This document shows, piece after piece, positions 1-9,246 of a DNA stretch of 39,259 nt. The position numbers and the translations under genes are program-made. How positions within the stretch are numbered: the first letter of the stretch is position 1; each line of letters begins with the position of its first letter. Below the pieces are notes generated by a model that was given only the letters and a program-made list of their open reading frames with translations, did no database searches and was not told the DNA's origin. Source of the DNA: Pirellulales bacterium (lineage in GTDB: Bacteria; Planctomycetota; Planctomycetia; Pirellulales; Thermoguttaceae); the NCBI GenBank assembly GCA_016931075.1, contig JAFGFF010000408.1, positions 1 to 39,259 of the forward strand, in the 5' to 3' direction.

Positions 1-1
1 G

Positions 2-367
2 CTGACCATGCTCCTGGCGATGGTCCCGTTCATCGGTGCGGCGGGCGTCTGGGCGCCGTGCTGCCTGTGGCTCTATTTCCACGACGGGCGAACGGCGGCG
101 GCGATCATGTTGGCCATCTACGGCGCGGCGGTCGTCTCGCTGATCGACAACCTGATCAAACCAATGGTCTTGCACGGCCGGTCGAACCTCCACCCGCTTC
201 TGGCCCTCTTGAGCATCCTCGGCGGTGTGAAGGTCCTGGGCCCGATCGGTATCTTCGTCGGGCCCATGGCAGTGACGTTCCTCCACGTCGTCCTGATGAT
301 GCTCCAGAAAGAGATCGACTCGATGGGCACGACCGACGCCGTCGTTTCGGCCGTCAAAGGGAAGTGA
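2..367 (+). CDS. AI-2E family transporter, C-terminal part (5' end outside window)
   Basis: The reading frame is open from the first bases of the window, so the start and N-terminal part of the gene are missing; 121 residues remain. They match the last membrane segments of the AI-2E/PerM (YdiK-type) family. A hydrophobic segment begins MVPFIGAAG. A conserved IDNLIKPMVLHG stretch follows, then the typical LSILGGVKVLGPIGIFVGP segment and a short charged cytoplasmic tail. Family members are polytopic inner-membrane proteins with proposed export or ion-transport roles; the actual substrate cannot be told from this fragment. The gene converges on the exported hydrolase on the minus strand with only 24 bp between the two stop codons. 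Family assignment is firm; function is only at family level. Confidence 0.85.
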   Translation: MTMLLAMVPFIGAAGVWAPCCLWLYFHDGRTAAAIMLAIYGAAVVSLIDNLIKPMVLHGRSNLHPLLALLSILGGVKVLGPIGIFVGPMAVTFLHVVLMMLQKEIDSMGTTDAVVSAVKGK

Positions 368-391
368 TCGGGTGGGAATCGATCACGAAAG

Positions 392-1294
392 TTACCGGCC
401 AGGCCCGGCGGGCAGGTCGTAGGTGACTGAGACGTGTTGCACTCCGGTCGACGGGGGCGGTAGTTCACTCAGAAACCGGTCGAGCGCTTCATAGTACTCG
501 CAGGTCTGCGGGTCGTTGTGGTTGCCGCCGCGGATGAGGATAAATTGCTTCGGCTCGTTGGCCGCGGCGAACAGGGCCTGGCCCTGCTCGAACGGGATGA
601 GCTGATCGGCGTTGCCGTGGCTGTGCAACAGCGGGCCGTGGTAGCGGCCGATCTTCGAGAGCGAGTCCAACCGGCTGGTCATCAGCGGACGCAACGGCCG
701 GACGCTTGGGATGTTGGCCGCGACGTCGGGCAGCGAGGTGAACGTGCTTTCGAGCACCAGGCCTCGAGCGCCGTCCTCGGCGGCCAAGTCGACGGCCACG
801 GCCCCGCCCAGCGACCGGCCCATCAAGACGGTGTCCCGCTCGGCGATCCCTTCGCGCCGGGCCAGCCACGCCCGGGCCGCGCGGGCGTCCTGCAACACGC
901 CCGCTTCATGCGGAAGACCCTCGCTCCGACCGTAGCCACGATAGTCGAAGATCATCACCGCGACGCGAAGCTGGTCGTGCAGCAGCCGCAACAGGTTCGT
1001 CCGATCGCTTAGGTTGCCGGCGTTCCCGTGGCAGAAGAGCACGGTCGCCCGCGGATTCACGCAAGGGCAGTACCAGCCGTGTAGTTGTGTGCCGTCGGAA
1101 GCGTTGAACCAGGCGTCTTCGTAGGCCAGGCTACGAGGCGCCCAGTTGCCTTTGGGATAGCGCGTCGCTTGGAAGATGACGGAATCTTCCAGCCGCGCGA
1201 CCGGATTGAACGCCCGAGGGCTGATGCTCGCGCATCCGACCCAAGTCGAGCAGAAAAGGACGGCCAGCCAGGGTAATTGTCGGTGAAGACGCAT
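392..1294 (-). CDS. Exported alpha/beta hydrolase (BEM46/ABHD-like), probable lipoprotein
   Basis: A 300-residue serine hydrolase of the alpha/beta fold, closest in pattern to the COG1073/BEM46-ABHD17 group; the substrate is unknown. The nucleophile is Ser161 in GRSLGG. The likely acid is Asp230 in HGNADQ and the likely base is His259 in GGNHND. An oxyanion-type HGNAGN loop lies at residues 89-94. The start was placed at the ATG at 1294, because AGAGGAG precedes it at good spacing and a signal peptide begins there; the frame stays open upstream to 1468, but that part looks non-coding. The signal peptide ends at Cys21 (sequence WVGC). This resembles a lipobox, although Trp at -3 is unusual, so lipidation is inferred rather than certain. 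It converges on the AI-2E transporter gene. Confidence 0.85.
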   Translation of the reverse strand: MRLHRQLPWLAVLFCSTWVGCASISPRAFNPVARLEDSVIFQATRYPKGNWAPRSLAYEDAWFNASDGTQLHGWYCPCVNPRATVLFCHGNAGNLSDRTNLLRLLHDQLRVAVMIFDYRGYGRSEGLPHEAGVLQDARAARAWLARREGIAERDTVLMGRSLGGAVAVDLAAEDGARGLVLESTFTSLPDVAANIPSVRPLRPLMTSRLDSLSKIGRYHGPLLHSHGNADQLIPFEQGQALFAAANEPKQFILIRGGNHNDPQTCEYYEALDRFLSELPPPSTGVQHVSVTYDLPAGPGR

Positions 1295-1786
1295 CGACGG
1301 CTCCTCTGGCGACCACATGGCACTCGGCCCCGACGGGAGGGCGAAGCTCCCGTCGAGCCGAAGCCGCAGCCGATGAGCAAGGCGGACCACGGGCTTCGCC
1401 CCCGCGACCCCACCCTTGGCTGATAAAGACGAGGGCGGGATCATAGGGATCCGGAGGTCTTGCGTCAAGGTCAGCCCGCGCTTGCGCCGAGAACGTGTTT
1501 TGAAGTTGCCCCGGCTGGTTTCGAGGGTGCCACTGCTGACTTGTTCAGCAGTGCTTTTTCGGGAAAACGCGGTTTACACTGCTGGACAAGCCAGCAGTGG
1601 CACCCTTTTTACAGCACGTTCTGAAACATTCACCCCCCCTTGCATGGAGGTCTGTTGGACTGGACAATAAGGGGCCCTGGATTTCATATCTTTGGTGGCA
1701 ATATCGGTCGGTCCGTTGCTTGCCGACGTTGCCAAGATTGCCAGGCGTGTCCTTCGTCTTGCCTCGCTTGAAAGGAAAACTGTCCA
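1295..1786. other. Intergenic region with one palindromic repeat
   Basis: A 492-bp gap between the divergent hydrolase and isomerase genes. It holds the family A palindrome at 1525-1605. I found no convincing promoter hexamers for either gene and no credible small ORF; the open frames here are shadows or upstream extensions. Confidence 0.6.
1525..1605. repeat. Family A nested palindrome, copy A1
   Basis: Two 29-bp arms (1525-1553 and 1577-1605) form an inverted repeat that begins GGGTGCCACTGCTG and ends CAGCAGTGGCACCC, with a 23-bp spacer. The left arm has two or three changes from the perfect form. Each arm is itself a small palindrome (CACTGCTG...CAGCAGTG). Related copies lie at 6416, 9041 and 36150. 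Confidence 0.9.
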
Positions 1787-2815
1787 ATGTCCGATTCTCC
1801 TCGTGTGATCCTTTCCGGCTTTGCGGACGAGGCGGCCCATCCGGTCGACCAGAGCCAGAAGACGGCCGAGCAGCAGTTCGCCGTGTTCGCCGCGTTGGGG
1901 ATGCAGTATTACAGCATCCGGTTCATCGACGTGGGCAGCGGACCGAAGAACGCGATGAAGCTGACCACGACCGAGATCCAGAAGGTCCGCAAGCTGCAGA
2001 ACGAATACGGCCTGAACGTCTCGTCGATCGGCTCACCCATCGGCAAAGTAAAGCTGCTCGACGTGGACGACGGCACAAAGAACGCCTACATCCCATTCAA
2101 GAAGTACCTGGCCCAGGACGTCCAGAAGGCGTGCCAGCTTGCCCACGCGTTGGAGAGCAAACTCATCCGCGGTTTTTCGTTCTATCACCCGCGAGGAAGC
2201 GATCCGCACGATCACCTGGAACAGGCGGCCGACCAGTTGGGCCAAATCGCCGAGGCGTGTCACCGCTCGGACCTGACCTTCGGGCTGGAGGTCGAGGCCA
2301 ACCTGATCGGCGAGACAGGCCACCTGCTGGCCGAACTCTACCGCAAAGTGAACCACCCGGCTATGGTTCTCATCTTCGACGCGGCCAACATTGTCGTCCA
2401 AGGCTACACGGCCGACGAGATATTGGACCAGTTCCGCGCGATGACCCCAGGCCTGGGCTGGCTGCACATCAAGGACTATCACCATCCGAAGCCAATCACG
2501 CGAGGCCAGCCGATCGACGAGGACGCCTTGGCCAACTTCGTGCCCGCCGACCTGGGCGACGCGGCCCACGAACAGATCTTGCGCGAGTTTGCCCGGGTGT
2601 TGCCCAAGCTGGAACGGAAGCTTCGCCGCCGTGGGATCCCTGGCGTGTTCGTCGATCTCGAACCGCACGTCAAGGGCGGCGGCCAGTTCGGCGGATTCAG
2701 CGGCCCGGACGGCATGGGCGTCGCCCTGCGCGGTCTCTGCCGCGTGCTGGACTACGTCGACATCGACTACCACCTCCGCGACTTCGACGACGTGAAGGCC
2801 GCACGGGGATTCTGA
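1787..2815 (+). CDS. Sugar phosphate isomerase/epimerase-like TIM-barrel protein
   Basis: A 342-residue protein of the AP-endonuclease-2/xylose-isomerase-like TIM-barrel superfamily (IolE/COG1082 type). Supporting blocks are the N-terminal LSGFADEA strand, the central GLEVEANLIGE strand, FDAANIVVQG, and WLHIKDYHHP. The acidic and His residues in these last three strands are the expected metal ligands (Glu of EVEAN, Asp of FDAAN, His of HIKD). It has no signal peptide, so it is cytoplasmic. Family members isomerise or epimerise keto- and aldo-sugars or inositols; the substrate here is unknown. The ATG is preceded by GAAAGGA at somewhat long spacing. The gene stands alone and converges on the FHA protein gene, with 47 bp between stops. 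Confidence 0.85.
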   Translation: MSDSPRVILSGFADEAAHPVDQSQKTAEQQFAVFAALGMQYYSIRFIDVGSGPKNAMKLTTTEIQKVRKLQNEYGLNVSSIGSPIGKVKLLDVDDGTKNAYIPFKKYLAQDVQKACQLAHALESKLIRGFSFYHPRGSDPHDHLEQAADQLGQIAEACHRSDLTFGLEVEANLIGETGHLLAELYRKVNHPAMVLIFDAANIVVQGYTADEILDQFRAMTPGLGWLHIKDYHHPKPITRGQPIDEDALANFVPADLGDAAHEQILREFARVLPKLERKLRRRGIPGVFVDLEPHVKGGGQFGGFSGPDGMGVALRGLCRVLDYVDIDYHLRDFDDVKAARGF

Positions 2816-2862
2816 CAGCCCTCAACAACGACGAAGCATGACTGGCCCTGCCTTCCAATGGG

Positions 2863-5298
2863 CTAGGCCAGCGGGGCGTCCGGTGCGTCGGACGGCTGCA
2901 GAGTGGTTTCCTGCATGGGCTCTGGGTGCTCCTGCAGATAGGCCTCTTCCTCCGACTGGACCTCGCGCTTCTTCCGCTTCGTCTTGATCACCAGGCGGCC
3001 GGTGAGGATCACGTACTGGATGCCCCAGGCCACGGCGACCAGGATGCAGACCAGACCGGCGAAGTAGATGACGTTGTTCAGGCCCAACAACGACCAGGCC
3101 GTCAACATACCGGCCCCACACAGCAGGGCGATCGCGGCCACACCCAGCTTCTCATAGGTCGAGCGGCGTAGCATGTTCGTGGCGTGTTGATCGATAGCCG
3201 AGCTGGCCGTGGCCGAGGCCAACGCCCGCATCGCCATGAGCTGGTTGGGGTCCTCTTTCACCTTCGGACGCGGCGCCTTCTTGACCGCTTCGGCAGGCTC
3301 CGGTTCGGCAGCCGTCGGCGTCGTGGGCACAGGCTGTGGACTGGTCCCGGGGTCGGCGGCAGACTTCGGCTGGTCGGACTCTGGCGCCACCGAACGCACC
3401 CGTTGCATCAGCCGGGCCATGTAGTCCTCGATCGACTCGTCCTCCGAGTCCGACGACCGGGACGCGGGCCGGGAGGTCGACGGCGAAGGGGAAGGCTCGG
3501 CAGCCGCCGGCCGACTCGGTTCGTCGGCCAGAGATTCCAGTTCGTCGTCGGGCAACAGGGGCGTCACACCCAGTCGGCTCAGCACACTGCTGGCGTCGAC
3601 CGGCGGGGACGTGTCTTCAGGCAAAGCGGTTACTGCCACCAAGGGCTCATCGTCTTCGGCCGAGGCGCGTTCTTCCCACTCGGTTTCCCGCTGGGCAAGC
3701 ATCTCTTCCCGTTCGGCCAATTCGGCCTCTTGGGTCTCGCGCTGAGCCGTCCACTCGGTCTGGAGACGCTCGAACGCCTCGCGCTGGATCTGAAGCTCCC
3801 GCATCTGGGTTTCGTGCTCTTGAAGCCGGGCGTCCAGGTCGGCTTGGAGTTGTGCAAGCCGCGTCTCCTGGGCCTGGCTCTGATTGCGCCATTGGGCCTG
3901 CTCCTGCTCGAACTCACGGCGATGGTCGTCCAGCTCGGTCTGTTGGGCTTCCAACTCGCCTGTTTGAGTGGTCGACACGTTATCCTGGTCTGCTTGCCAC
4001 TGGTCGCGCAATTGCTCGAAGGCCTTGCGTTCCTTGTCCAGTTCGACTCGATCGGTCTCGAAGCGTTGCAGTCGAGTGTCCAATTCCCGCTGTTGTTTCT
4101 CGGACCGGGCCTCGCGGGCGTCCAGGTCCATTTGGAGCTGGCGGAGTTGGGACTCCTGGGTCTGGCTTTGCTTGCGCCACTCTTCTCGCTCTTCGGCAAA
4201 CTGCCGACGACGCGCGTCCAGCTCGGTACGTTCGGCCTCGAGTTTTGAGGCAGCCTGCGCCGACGCCGTTTGTGATTCGCCCTGGCGAGCATCCGCCCGG
4301 CGACGCAAGTCCTCGATCTCCTTCGCCTGCTCCTTCGCTTGTCGGTCAAGCGTCTCACGCTGCTGCTGGGATTGACGAAGCTGTTTCTCCAATTCGGCTT
4401 GGGCCGACTTCAATGAGACTTCGCGAGCGGCCAACTCGGCCTCGCGCTTCTGGAGCGACGTCTCTCGCTTTTGGATTGCCGTCTCCTGGACTTCCCGGTC
4501 GTGACGCCAGCGGTCCTGGTCGCGTTGCTGCTCGTCGCGCAGGGCCTCCCACTCTCGCCGTTCAGCCTGATGTTGTTTGGCCGCCCGGGCCGATTCACCC
4601 TGGGCGTCGGCCTGCTCCTTCCGCCACCGGGCCAGGTCTTTTTCGAAGGCTTCCTGTCGGGCGGCCAGCTCGCGACGCCGGACCTCGAGCTGACTGTCGG
4701 CCTGCCGGGTCTCCTCCTTCTGGGTGCCCAGTTGAGTGCCCTGGATCGCTTTGTTCTTCTTTTGCTCCTCCTGGAGCTTGGCAAGTTCTGTCTGGACCTG
4801 GCGGAGCTGGCCGATCACCCAACGGGCACGCTCGCGCCCCTGCCGCCGGGCCGTTTGAAGCTGGTCGGCCAGGTGTTTGGAAAGCTGGCTGGACTTCGGA
4901 AAATTCTCGGACTTCTGGCTCTCGGGGGATTGCGTAGGACAGGACCCACCGGTAGTCTGTAGCACTTCAAAATCAATCGGCCCGACCGTCAGCCGATCGC
5001 CCACGTTGAGCGGGGCATCGGAAAAGGCTCGGCCGTTGAGCAGCGTGTCGGGGCTCCAGCGGCGGATGACCGTTTGCTTGGAGCCGCGGACGATCAGGCA
5101 GTGGACCGGCTGGACGCCTCGGGCACTCAGCCGCAGGGTGCAAAGCCGATGGGAGCCGATCGTGCACTTTGGGGAGCCCAGACGCACGATCTGGCCGTCC
5201 CGGCTCGACCCGCGGATTTGGAGAACCAGTTGCCCGGTGACGCTGTCCAAGGGAATGCGACTGGCGGGGACGGCGGTTGGCGAGCTGGTTTGCACCAT
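2863..5298 (-). CDS. FHA-domain protein with long coiled coil and C-terminal membrane hairpin
   Basis: An 811-residue protein of unknown specific function. Residues ~25-110 form an FHA domain: the strand pattern is right, with 'CTIGSHRLCTLRLS' and 'VQPVHCLIVRG' in the phosphothreonine-loop regions and 'DTLLNGR' near the end. Residues ~125-560 are an almost uninterrupted Gln/Glu/Arg-rich coiled coil. It contains at least two repeats of a ~40-residue unit, recognisable by 'WR(K/N)QSQ(T/A)QE' followed by 'LQ(M/A)DLDAR'. Residues ~570-690 are Pro/Ser/Ala-rich and disordered. Two membrane segments follow at ~718-740 and ~744-767, then a short charged tail. The start ATG has AAGGTGA at proper spacing. 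Expected topology is a cytoplasmic FHA head on a long rod anchored in the membrane, which suggests a scaffold reading Ser/Thr phosphorylation; this is inference. Confidence 0.85.
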   Translation of the reverse strand: MVQTSSPTAVPASRIPLDSVTGQLVLQIRGSSRDGQIVRLGSPKCTIGSHRLCTLRLSARGVQPVHCLIVRGSKQTVIRRWSPDTLLNGRAFSDAPLNVGDRLTVGPIDFEVLQTTGGSCPTQSPESQKSENFPKSSQLSKHLADQLQTARRQGRERARWVIGQLRQVQTELAKLQEEQKKNKAIQGTQLGTQKEETRQADSQLEVRRRELAARQEAFEKDLARWRKEQADAQGESARAAKQHQAERREWEALRDEQQRDQDRWRHDREVQETAIQKRETSLQKREAELAAREVSLKSAQAELEKQLRQSQQQRETLDRQAKEQAKEIEDLRRRADARQGESQTASAQAASKLEAERTELDARRRQFAEEREEWRKQSQTQESQLRQLQMDLDAREARSEKQQRELDTRLQRFETDRVELDKERKAFEQLRDQWQADQDNVSTTQTGELEAQQTELDDHRREFEQEQAQWRNQSQAQETRLAQLQADLDARLQEHETQMRELQIQREAFERLQTEWTAQRETQEAELAEREEMLAQRETEWEERASAEDDEPLVAVTALPEDTSPPVDASSVLSRLGVTPLLPDDELESLADEPSRPAAAEPSPSPSTSRPASRSSDSEDESIEDYMARLMQRVRSVAPESDQPKSAADPGTSPQPVPTTPTAAEPEPAEAVKKAPRPKVKEDPNQLMAMRALASATASSAIDQHATNMLRRSTYEKLGVAAIALLCGAGMLTAWSLLGLNNVIYFAGLVCILVAVAWGIQYVILTGRLVIKTKRKKREVQSEEEAYLQEHPEPMQETTLQPSDAPDAPLA

Positions 5299-5943
5299 GG
5301 TAGGTCACCTTGGAAGGGGAGAGTCGCTGTCGAGGTCCGCACGTCGAGGTGGATAGCGCTCCATGCGCCGTGGCCCGGCCATCAGGGGTGTCGACCATGC
5401 CCCGGGGGGTTGTCGGAGGCGCGGACGTCAACAAGTCCTATAGAGCGTTTAGCTTATGCACGAAGTCGAGTCAAAAGCCGGGGAATTACAGGTCTACGGA
5501 ACCGGTCGGGTTTACCAAAAACGGCTGCACATCTCTGCCGGTTTTGTCGATTATCCGTTAGCGGATCAGACGGACCCGAATGGACCGCCTCGGGAGGTGG
5601 ATTCGCACGGGACGCGACTCGCGTGAGTGTCCTGGTCGGAGGGTGTAGAACGGTCAGCCCGGACGGTTGGGAAACGCCGTCGCGTGTGCTATCGCAACCC
5701 CTTCCTTCCAAAGAAGTTGAGGGCGGCTCGGCCGCGAGTTTGAGGATTCGTCCGATTTTGAACCTCCCTCGACCGGGAGCGTACTATAGTTTGGATGGTG
5801 ACCACATTGAGCAAGGCCGCACGAGACGGCCGACGGGTCAGTAGTCCAGTTCACGTCAACCAACATGAGAGGGTTCGTCATCGGCTCATCTGAAGGGGGG
5901 CAAACCTTCAGCGAAGCCAGGGTCGGACAACGAAGGTAACACC
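5299..5943. other. Intergenic region between divergent FHA and dksA-like genes
   Basis: A 645-bp gap. Apart from the weak promoter candidate at 5758-5790 I see no RNA gene, hairpin repeat or credible small ORF. The open frames crossing it have no ribosome binding site and no family resemblance. Confidence 0.5.
5758..5790 (+). promoter_or_regulatory. Weak candidate promoter of the dksA-like gene
   Basis: TTGAAC at 5758-5763 and TATAGT (5 of 6 matches to the sigma-70 -10 box) at 5785-5790. The 21-bp spacer is too long for a normal sigma-70 promoter, so only the -10 element is attractive. The leader to the ATG would be about 145 nt. Confidence 0.25.
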
Positions 5944-6399
5944 ATGTCCCGCAAAGAAGCGATCCTGAATCTTCGAGAAGTCTTGATCACCCGCCGCGAC
6001 GCGCTGCGGCGCGTGTTGGCCGGCGACTTGAGTTCACTCAAGGAACTTCGTCGCTCCCAAGCATCGGGCGACGTGGTCGACGCAGCCTTGGACAGCGTCC
6101 AGGACGAGATCAGCTCGCAGTTGGCCGAGGTCGAGAGCCGCGAGTTGGCTCGAACCGAAAACGCCCTGGAGCGGATGCGCGACGGGACCTATGGGACGTG
6201 CGAGTCGTGCGGCTGCAACATCCCGATGGCCCGACTCAGCGCGTTGCCCTACGCGACCCTCTGCATCAAGTGCCAACGCGAGGCAGAACTCGAGGGCGGC
6301 GCCGGTGGCGGCGACGCCGACTGGGGACGTCTCTTGGACACCTCGGGCGACGGCGGGTCCGACCTGTCGATCAGCGACCTGGAAATCGACGTCTCCTAG
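5944..6399 (+). CDS. TraR/DksA-type zinc finger transcription regulator
   Basis: A 151-residue cytoplasmic protein. An N-terminal helical region forms the predicted coiled coil (residues ~5-80). It is followed by a C4 zinc finger with Cys86-x2-Cys89-x17-Cys107-x2-Cys110, the usual DksA/TraR spacing. The coiled-coil part carries Asp43-x2-Asp46-x-Ala48, matching the DxxDxA tip that E. coli DksA inserts into the RNA polymerase secondary channel. A role in modulating transcription initiation is therefore plausible rather than only structural. The C-terminal 30 residues are Gly/Asp-rich and look disordered. AAGG precedes the ATG. It is followed by a half-copy of the family A repeat and then by the protease gene on the same strand, probably with its own promoter. 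Confidence 0.88.
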   Translation: MSRKEAILNLREVLITRRDALRRVLAGDLSSLKELRRSQASGDVVDAALDSVQDEISSQLAEVESRELARTENALERMRDGTYGTCESCGCNIPMARLSALPYATLCIKCQREAELEGGAGGGDADWGRLLDTSGDGGSDLSISDLEIDVS

Positions 6400-6415
6400 T
6401 CGCCTTCCAGCAACG

Positions 6416-6444
6416 GGATGGCACTGCTGGCTTGTCCAGCAGTG
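6416..6444. repeat. Family A palindrome, half copy A2
   Basis: A single arm reading GGGATGGCACTGCTGG then CTTGTCCAGCAGTG; the second arm is absent. It lies 17 bp after the dksA-like stop codon. The CACTGCTG...CAGCAGTG core can still form a hairpin of about 8 bp and might help termination. Confidence 0.8.
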
Positions 6445-6544
6445 CTCCTTGCCCAGGTCATGTCACCGACTGCCGGATGCTCCATTCGCGGCATACTCCA
6501 TCGGCGGAAGTGCTTCCGGCGGGGGCATGTCCCCCGACCGTTGC

Positions 6545-6573
6545 TTGATCTTCCCCTGGGGGGATGGTAGACT
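6545..6573 (+). promoter_or_regulatory. Candidate promoter of the Do-type protease
   Basis: TTGATC at 6545-6550, a 17-bp spacer, then TAGACT at 6568-6573 (4 of 6 matches in each hexamer). This lies 49 bp before the GTG start. Sequence match only. Confidence 0.3.
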
Positions 6574-6621
6574 CGTTTGCCGGCTGGTTGAGCCGTCTTG
6601 TGTCTTCGCGGGAGACTCCAC

Positions 6622-7770
<1,149 letters not shown>

Positions 7771-7774
7771 CGCC

Positions 7775-7880
7775 GGGTGGCATGCCCAGACGCCCGCTTT
7801 AGCGGCGGATGGGCATGTAGGCAAGGCTGGGTGCAAGACATGCCCATCCGTCGTTGACACGACGTCTGGGCATGGCACCC
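7775..7880. repeat. Family B nested palindrome, copy B1
   Basis: Outer arms 7775-7792 and 7863-7880 pair over 18 bp with one mismatch and end in GGGTG...CACCC. A second, independent inverted repeat is nested inside: 7806-7818 (CGGATGGGCATGT) and 7838-7850. It begins 5 bp after the protease stop codon and fills the gap before the next gene. Related copies are at 32869 and 34407. Confidence 0.85.
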
Positions 7881-7918
7881 CGCTTTAGCGGATATCTTCT
7901 CTGAGGAGAGACGGCCAC

Positions 7919-9019
7919 GTGTCCAACTTCGAGTTCGTCCAGTTCGACACGCCCGACCGGCTGCGCCGCGAGGCCGAACAGTGGGACGCCCTCTGGCAGC
8001 GGAGCGACGTGACCATCCCGACAGCTCGGGCTGAACTGGTCGCTCAATGGGTCGAATGGTTCGCCGCCGAGGCCAAGTTCCGGGCCCTGCTCGTCCGGCA
8101 AGAGGACCGGCTCGTGGCCGCCTTGCCGCTGGTGGGTCGCCGCGTGGGCCGGCTGGCGACCGTCGGTGGGCTGACGATGAACTACTGGTCACCCAACGGC
8201 GAGTTGCTGCTCGACCCCGAGGCCGACGCCCCGGCCGTCCTCGACCGGCTCCTGGCAGGCGTCCGGAGGCTCGGCTGGCCCTTGTTCCGACTCGAAATGA
8301 CCCCTCATCTGACGACCCATTGGCAGGCGATGCAGGAGACCCTGTCGCGCCACGGGTGGTCGATGGAAGTCCATCCCCGCTGGGAAGTCGGCTTGACCGA
8401 GACCCAGGGCGACTTCGATGTGTTTCTCGAAACCCGGTCCCGCAATCTCCGCCGCAGTCTCCGCAAGGATTTTTCACAACTGGCGGCCCAAGACGCCGCG
8501 CCGATCGCCTTTCACCTCGAACGCGATTTCGACGACGTCGAGGCGTCGCTCCGCGAGGTCTTCGAGATGGAGCATCGCGGCTGGAAAGGCGAGGCGGGCG
8601 GATCGGTGCTGGCCGTGCCGGGCATCCTCGATTTCTACTCGCGGCAAGCCCGGCGGCTGGCCGAGTGGGGTGACCTGCGTCTGGCCACGCTCCGCCAGAA
8701 CAACAAGCTGCTGGCCTTCGACTTGGGTTGGATGGGGGCCGGCGTCTACCATTCGTTCAAGGTGGGCTACGACCCGGCCTATCGCAAGTTCGGACCCGGC
8801 CACCTGCTGCGCGAACAATTGCTCCGCGCCCTGTTCGACGATTCTGAAGTCCGGGCGATTGACTATCAGGGCCCTCGGACCGAAGCCATCGACGCCTGGA
8901 CGACCTCTTCCTACCCCATCGCCCGGCTGACCTTCGCCCCGCCCACGCTCCCCGGCCGCCTCGCCTGGACCGCCTGCCGCGCCGCCACGAAACTCGTCCG
9001 GTGGCGACGAGGGCAATAG
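7919..9019 (+). CDS. FemAB/CelD-like GNAT acyltransferase (BioF2-like domain)
   Basis: A 366-residue cytoplasmic protein of the Acetyltransf_6 (BioF2-like/CelD-BcsL) group within the GNAT superfamily. The start is GTG with GAGGAGA at ideal spacing. Residues ~60-110 carry the first-half strands (FRALLVRQEDRLVAALPLVGR). The typical central motif is NLRRSLRKDF (~residues 178-187). The second GNAT half contains FEMEHRGWKGEAG, YSRQARRLAEWG, a strand near LLAFDLGW, and the diagnostic KVGYDPAYRKFGPGHLL segment (~residues 280-296). Such proteins transfer acyl or aminoacyl groups in exopolysaccharide or envelope synthesis; the substrate is not known. It may be co-transcribed with the upstream protease, but a palindrome separates them. 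A perfect 15-bp hairpin follows the stop. Confidence 0.85.
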   Translation: MSNFEFVQFDTPDRLRREAEQWDALWQRSDVTIPTARAELVAQWVEWFAAEAKFRALLVRQEDRLVAALPLVGRRVGRLATVGGLTMNYWSPNGELLLDPEADAPAVLDRLLAGVRRLGWPLFRLEMTPHLTTHWQAMQETLSRHGWSMEVHPRWEVGLTETQGDFDVFLETRSRNLRRSLRKDFSQLAAQDAAPIAFHLERDFDDVEASLREVFEMEHRGWKGEAGGSVLAVPGILDFYSRQARRLAEWGDLRLATLRQNNKLLAFDLGWMGAGVYHSFKVGYDPAYRKFGPGHLLREQLLRALFDDSEVRAIDYQGPRTEAIDAWTTSSYPIARLTFAPPTLPGRLAWTACRAATKLVRWRRGQ

Positions 9020-9040
9020 GATATTCATCCTCTAAACCTC

Positions 9041-9075
9041 GTGTGCCACTGCTGGCCAAGCCAGCAGTGGCACAC
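9041..9075. repeat. Family A compact hairpin, copy A3
   Basis: Perfect 15-bp arms, GTGTGCCACTGCTGG (9041-9055) and its complement (9061-9075), with a 5-nt loop. It lies 21 bp after the acyltransferase stop and directly abuts the D1 element. It may work as a bidirectional terminator or 3'-end stabiliser. Confidence 0.85.
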
Positions 9076-9240
9076 GGCGCTATCAAGGAATAACTTACCG
9101 ACTTTGCTCTGTAGGGAACGCTCTCCGTGGCGTTCCGTGAGCTGCGGAAAAAATGGCCAAACTCGCGGTTCACGGAACGCCACGGAGGGCGTCCCCTACA
9201 GTGATGGCGATGACCTCAATTCGGATAATTGTTCTTTAAC
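9076..9240. mobile_element. MITE-like element D1 (non-coding, ~165 bp)
   Basis: The left end is GGCGCTATCAAGGAATAACT with TTACCGA continuing. The right end is TCGGATAATTGTTCTTTAAC. The ends are imperfect inverted repeats (GAATAACTTACCGA against TCGGATAATTGTTC). The inside is a large palindrome (9109-9201) that starts CTGTAGGGAACGC and ends in its complement. The whole element recurs in reverse orientation at 32970-33131. It ends 6 bp before the stop codon of the membrane-protein gene on the minus strand. No protein is encoded. Confidence 0.8.
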
Positions 9241-9246
9241 GGATTC

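Noticed and set aside
1525-1605. Possible CRISPR repeat (also considered for the other palindromes)
   Set aside because: The units are dispersed singly over the window, differ in family and orientation, and have no regular spacers or cas genes.
3336-4937. Long plus-strand frames opposite the FHA coiled-coil gene
   Set aside because: They are antisense to a repetitive coiled coil, rich in Arg/Pro/Gly, and lack any domain signature.
5440-5600. Possible tRNA or small RNA in the gap before the dksA-like gene
   Set aside because: I looked for a cloverleaf with T-loop GTTCRA and found none; there is no paired structure worth reporting.
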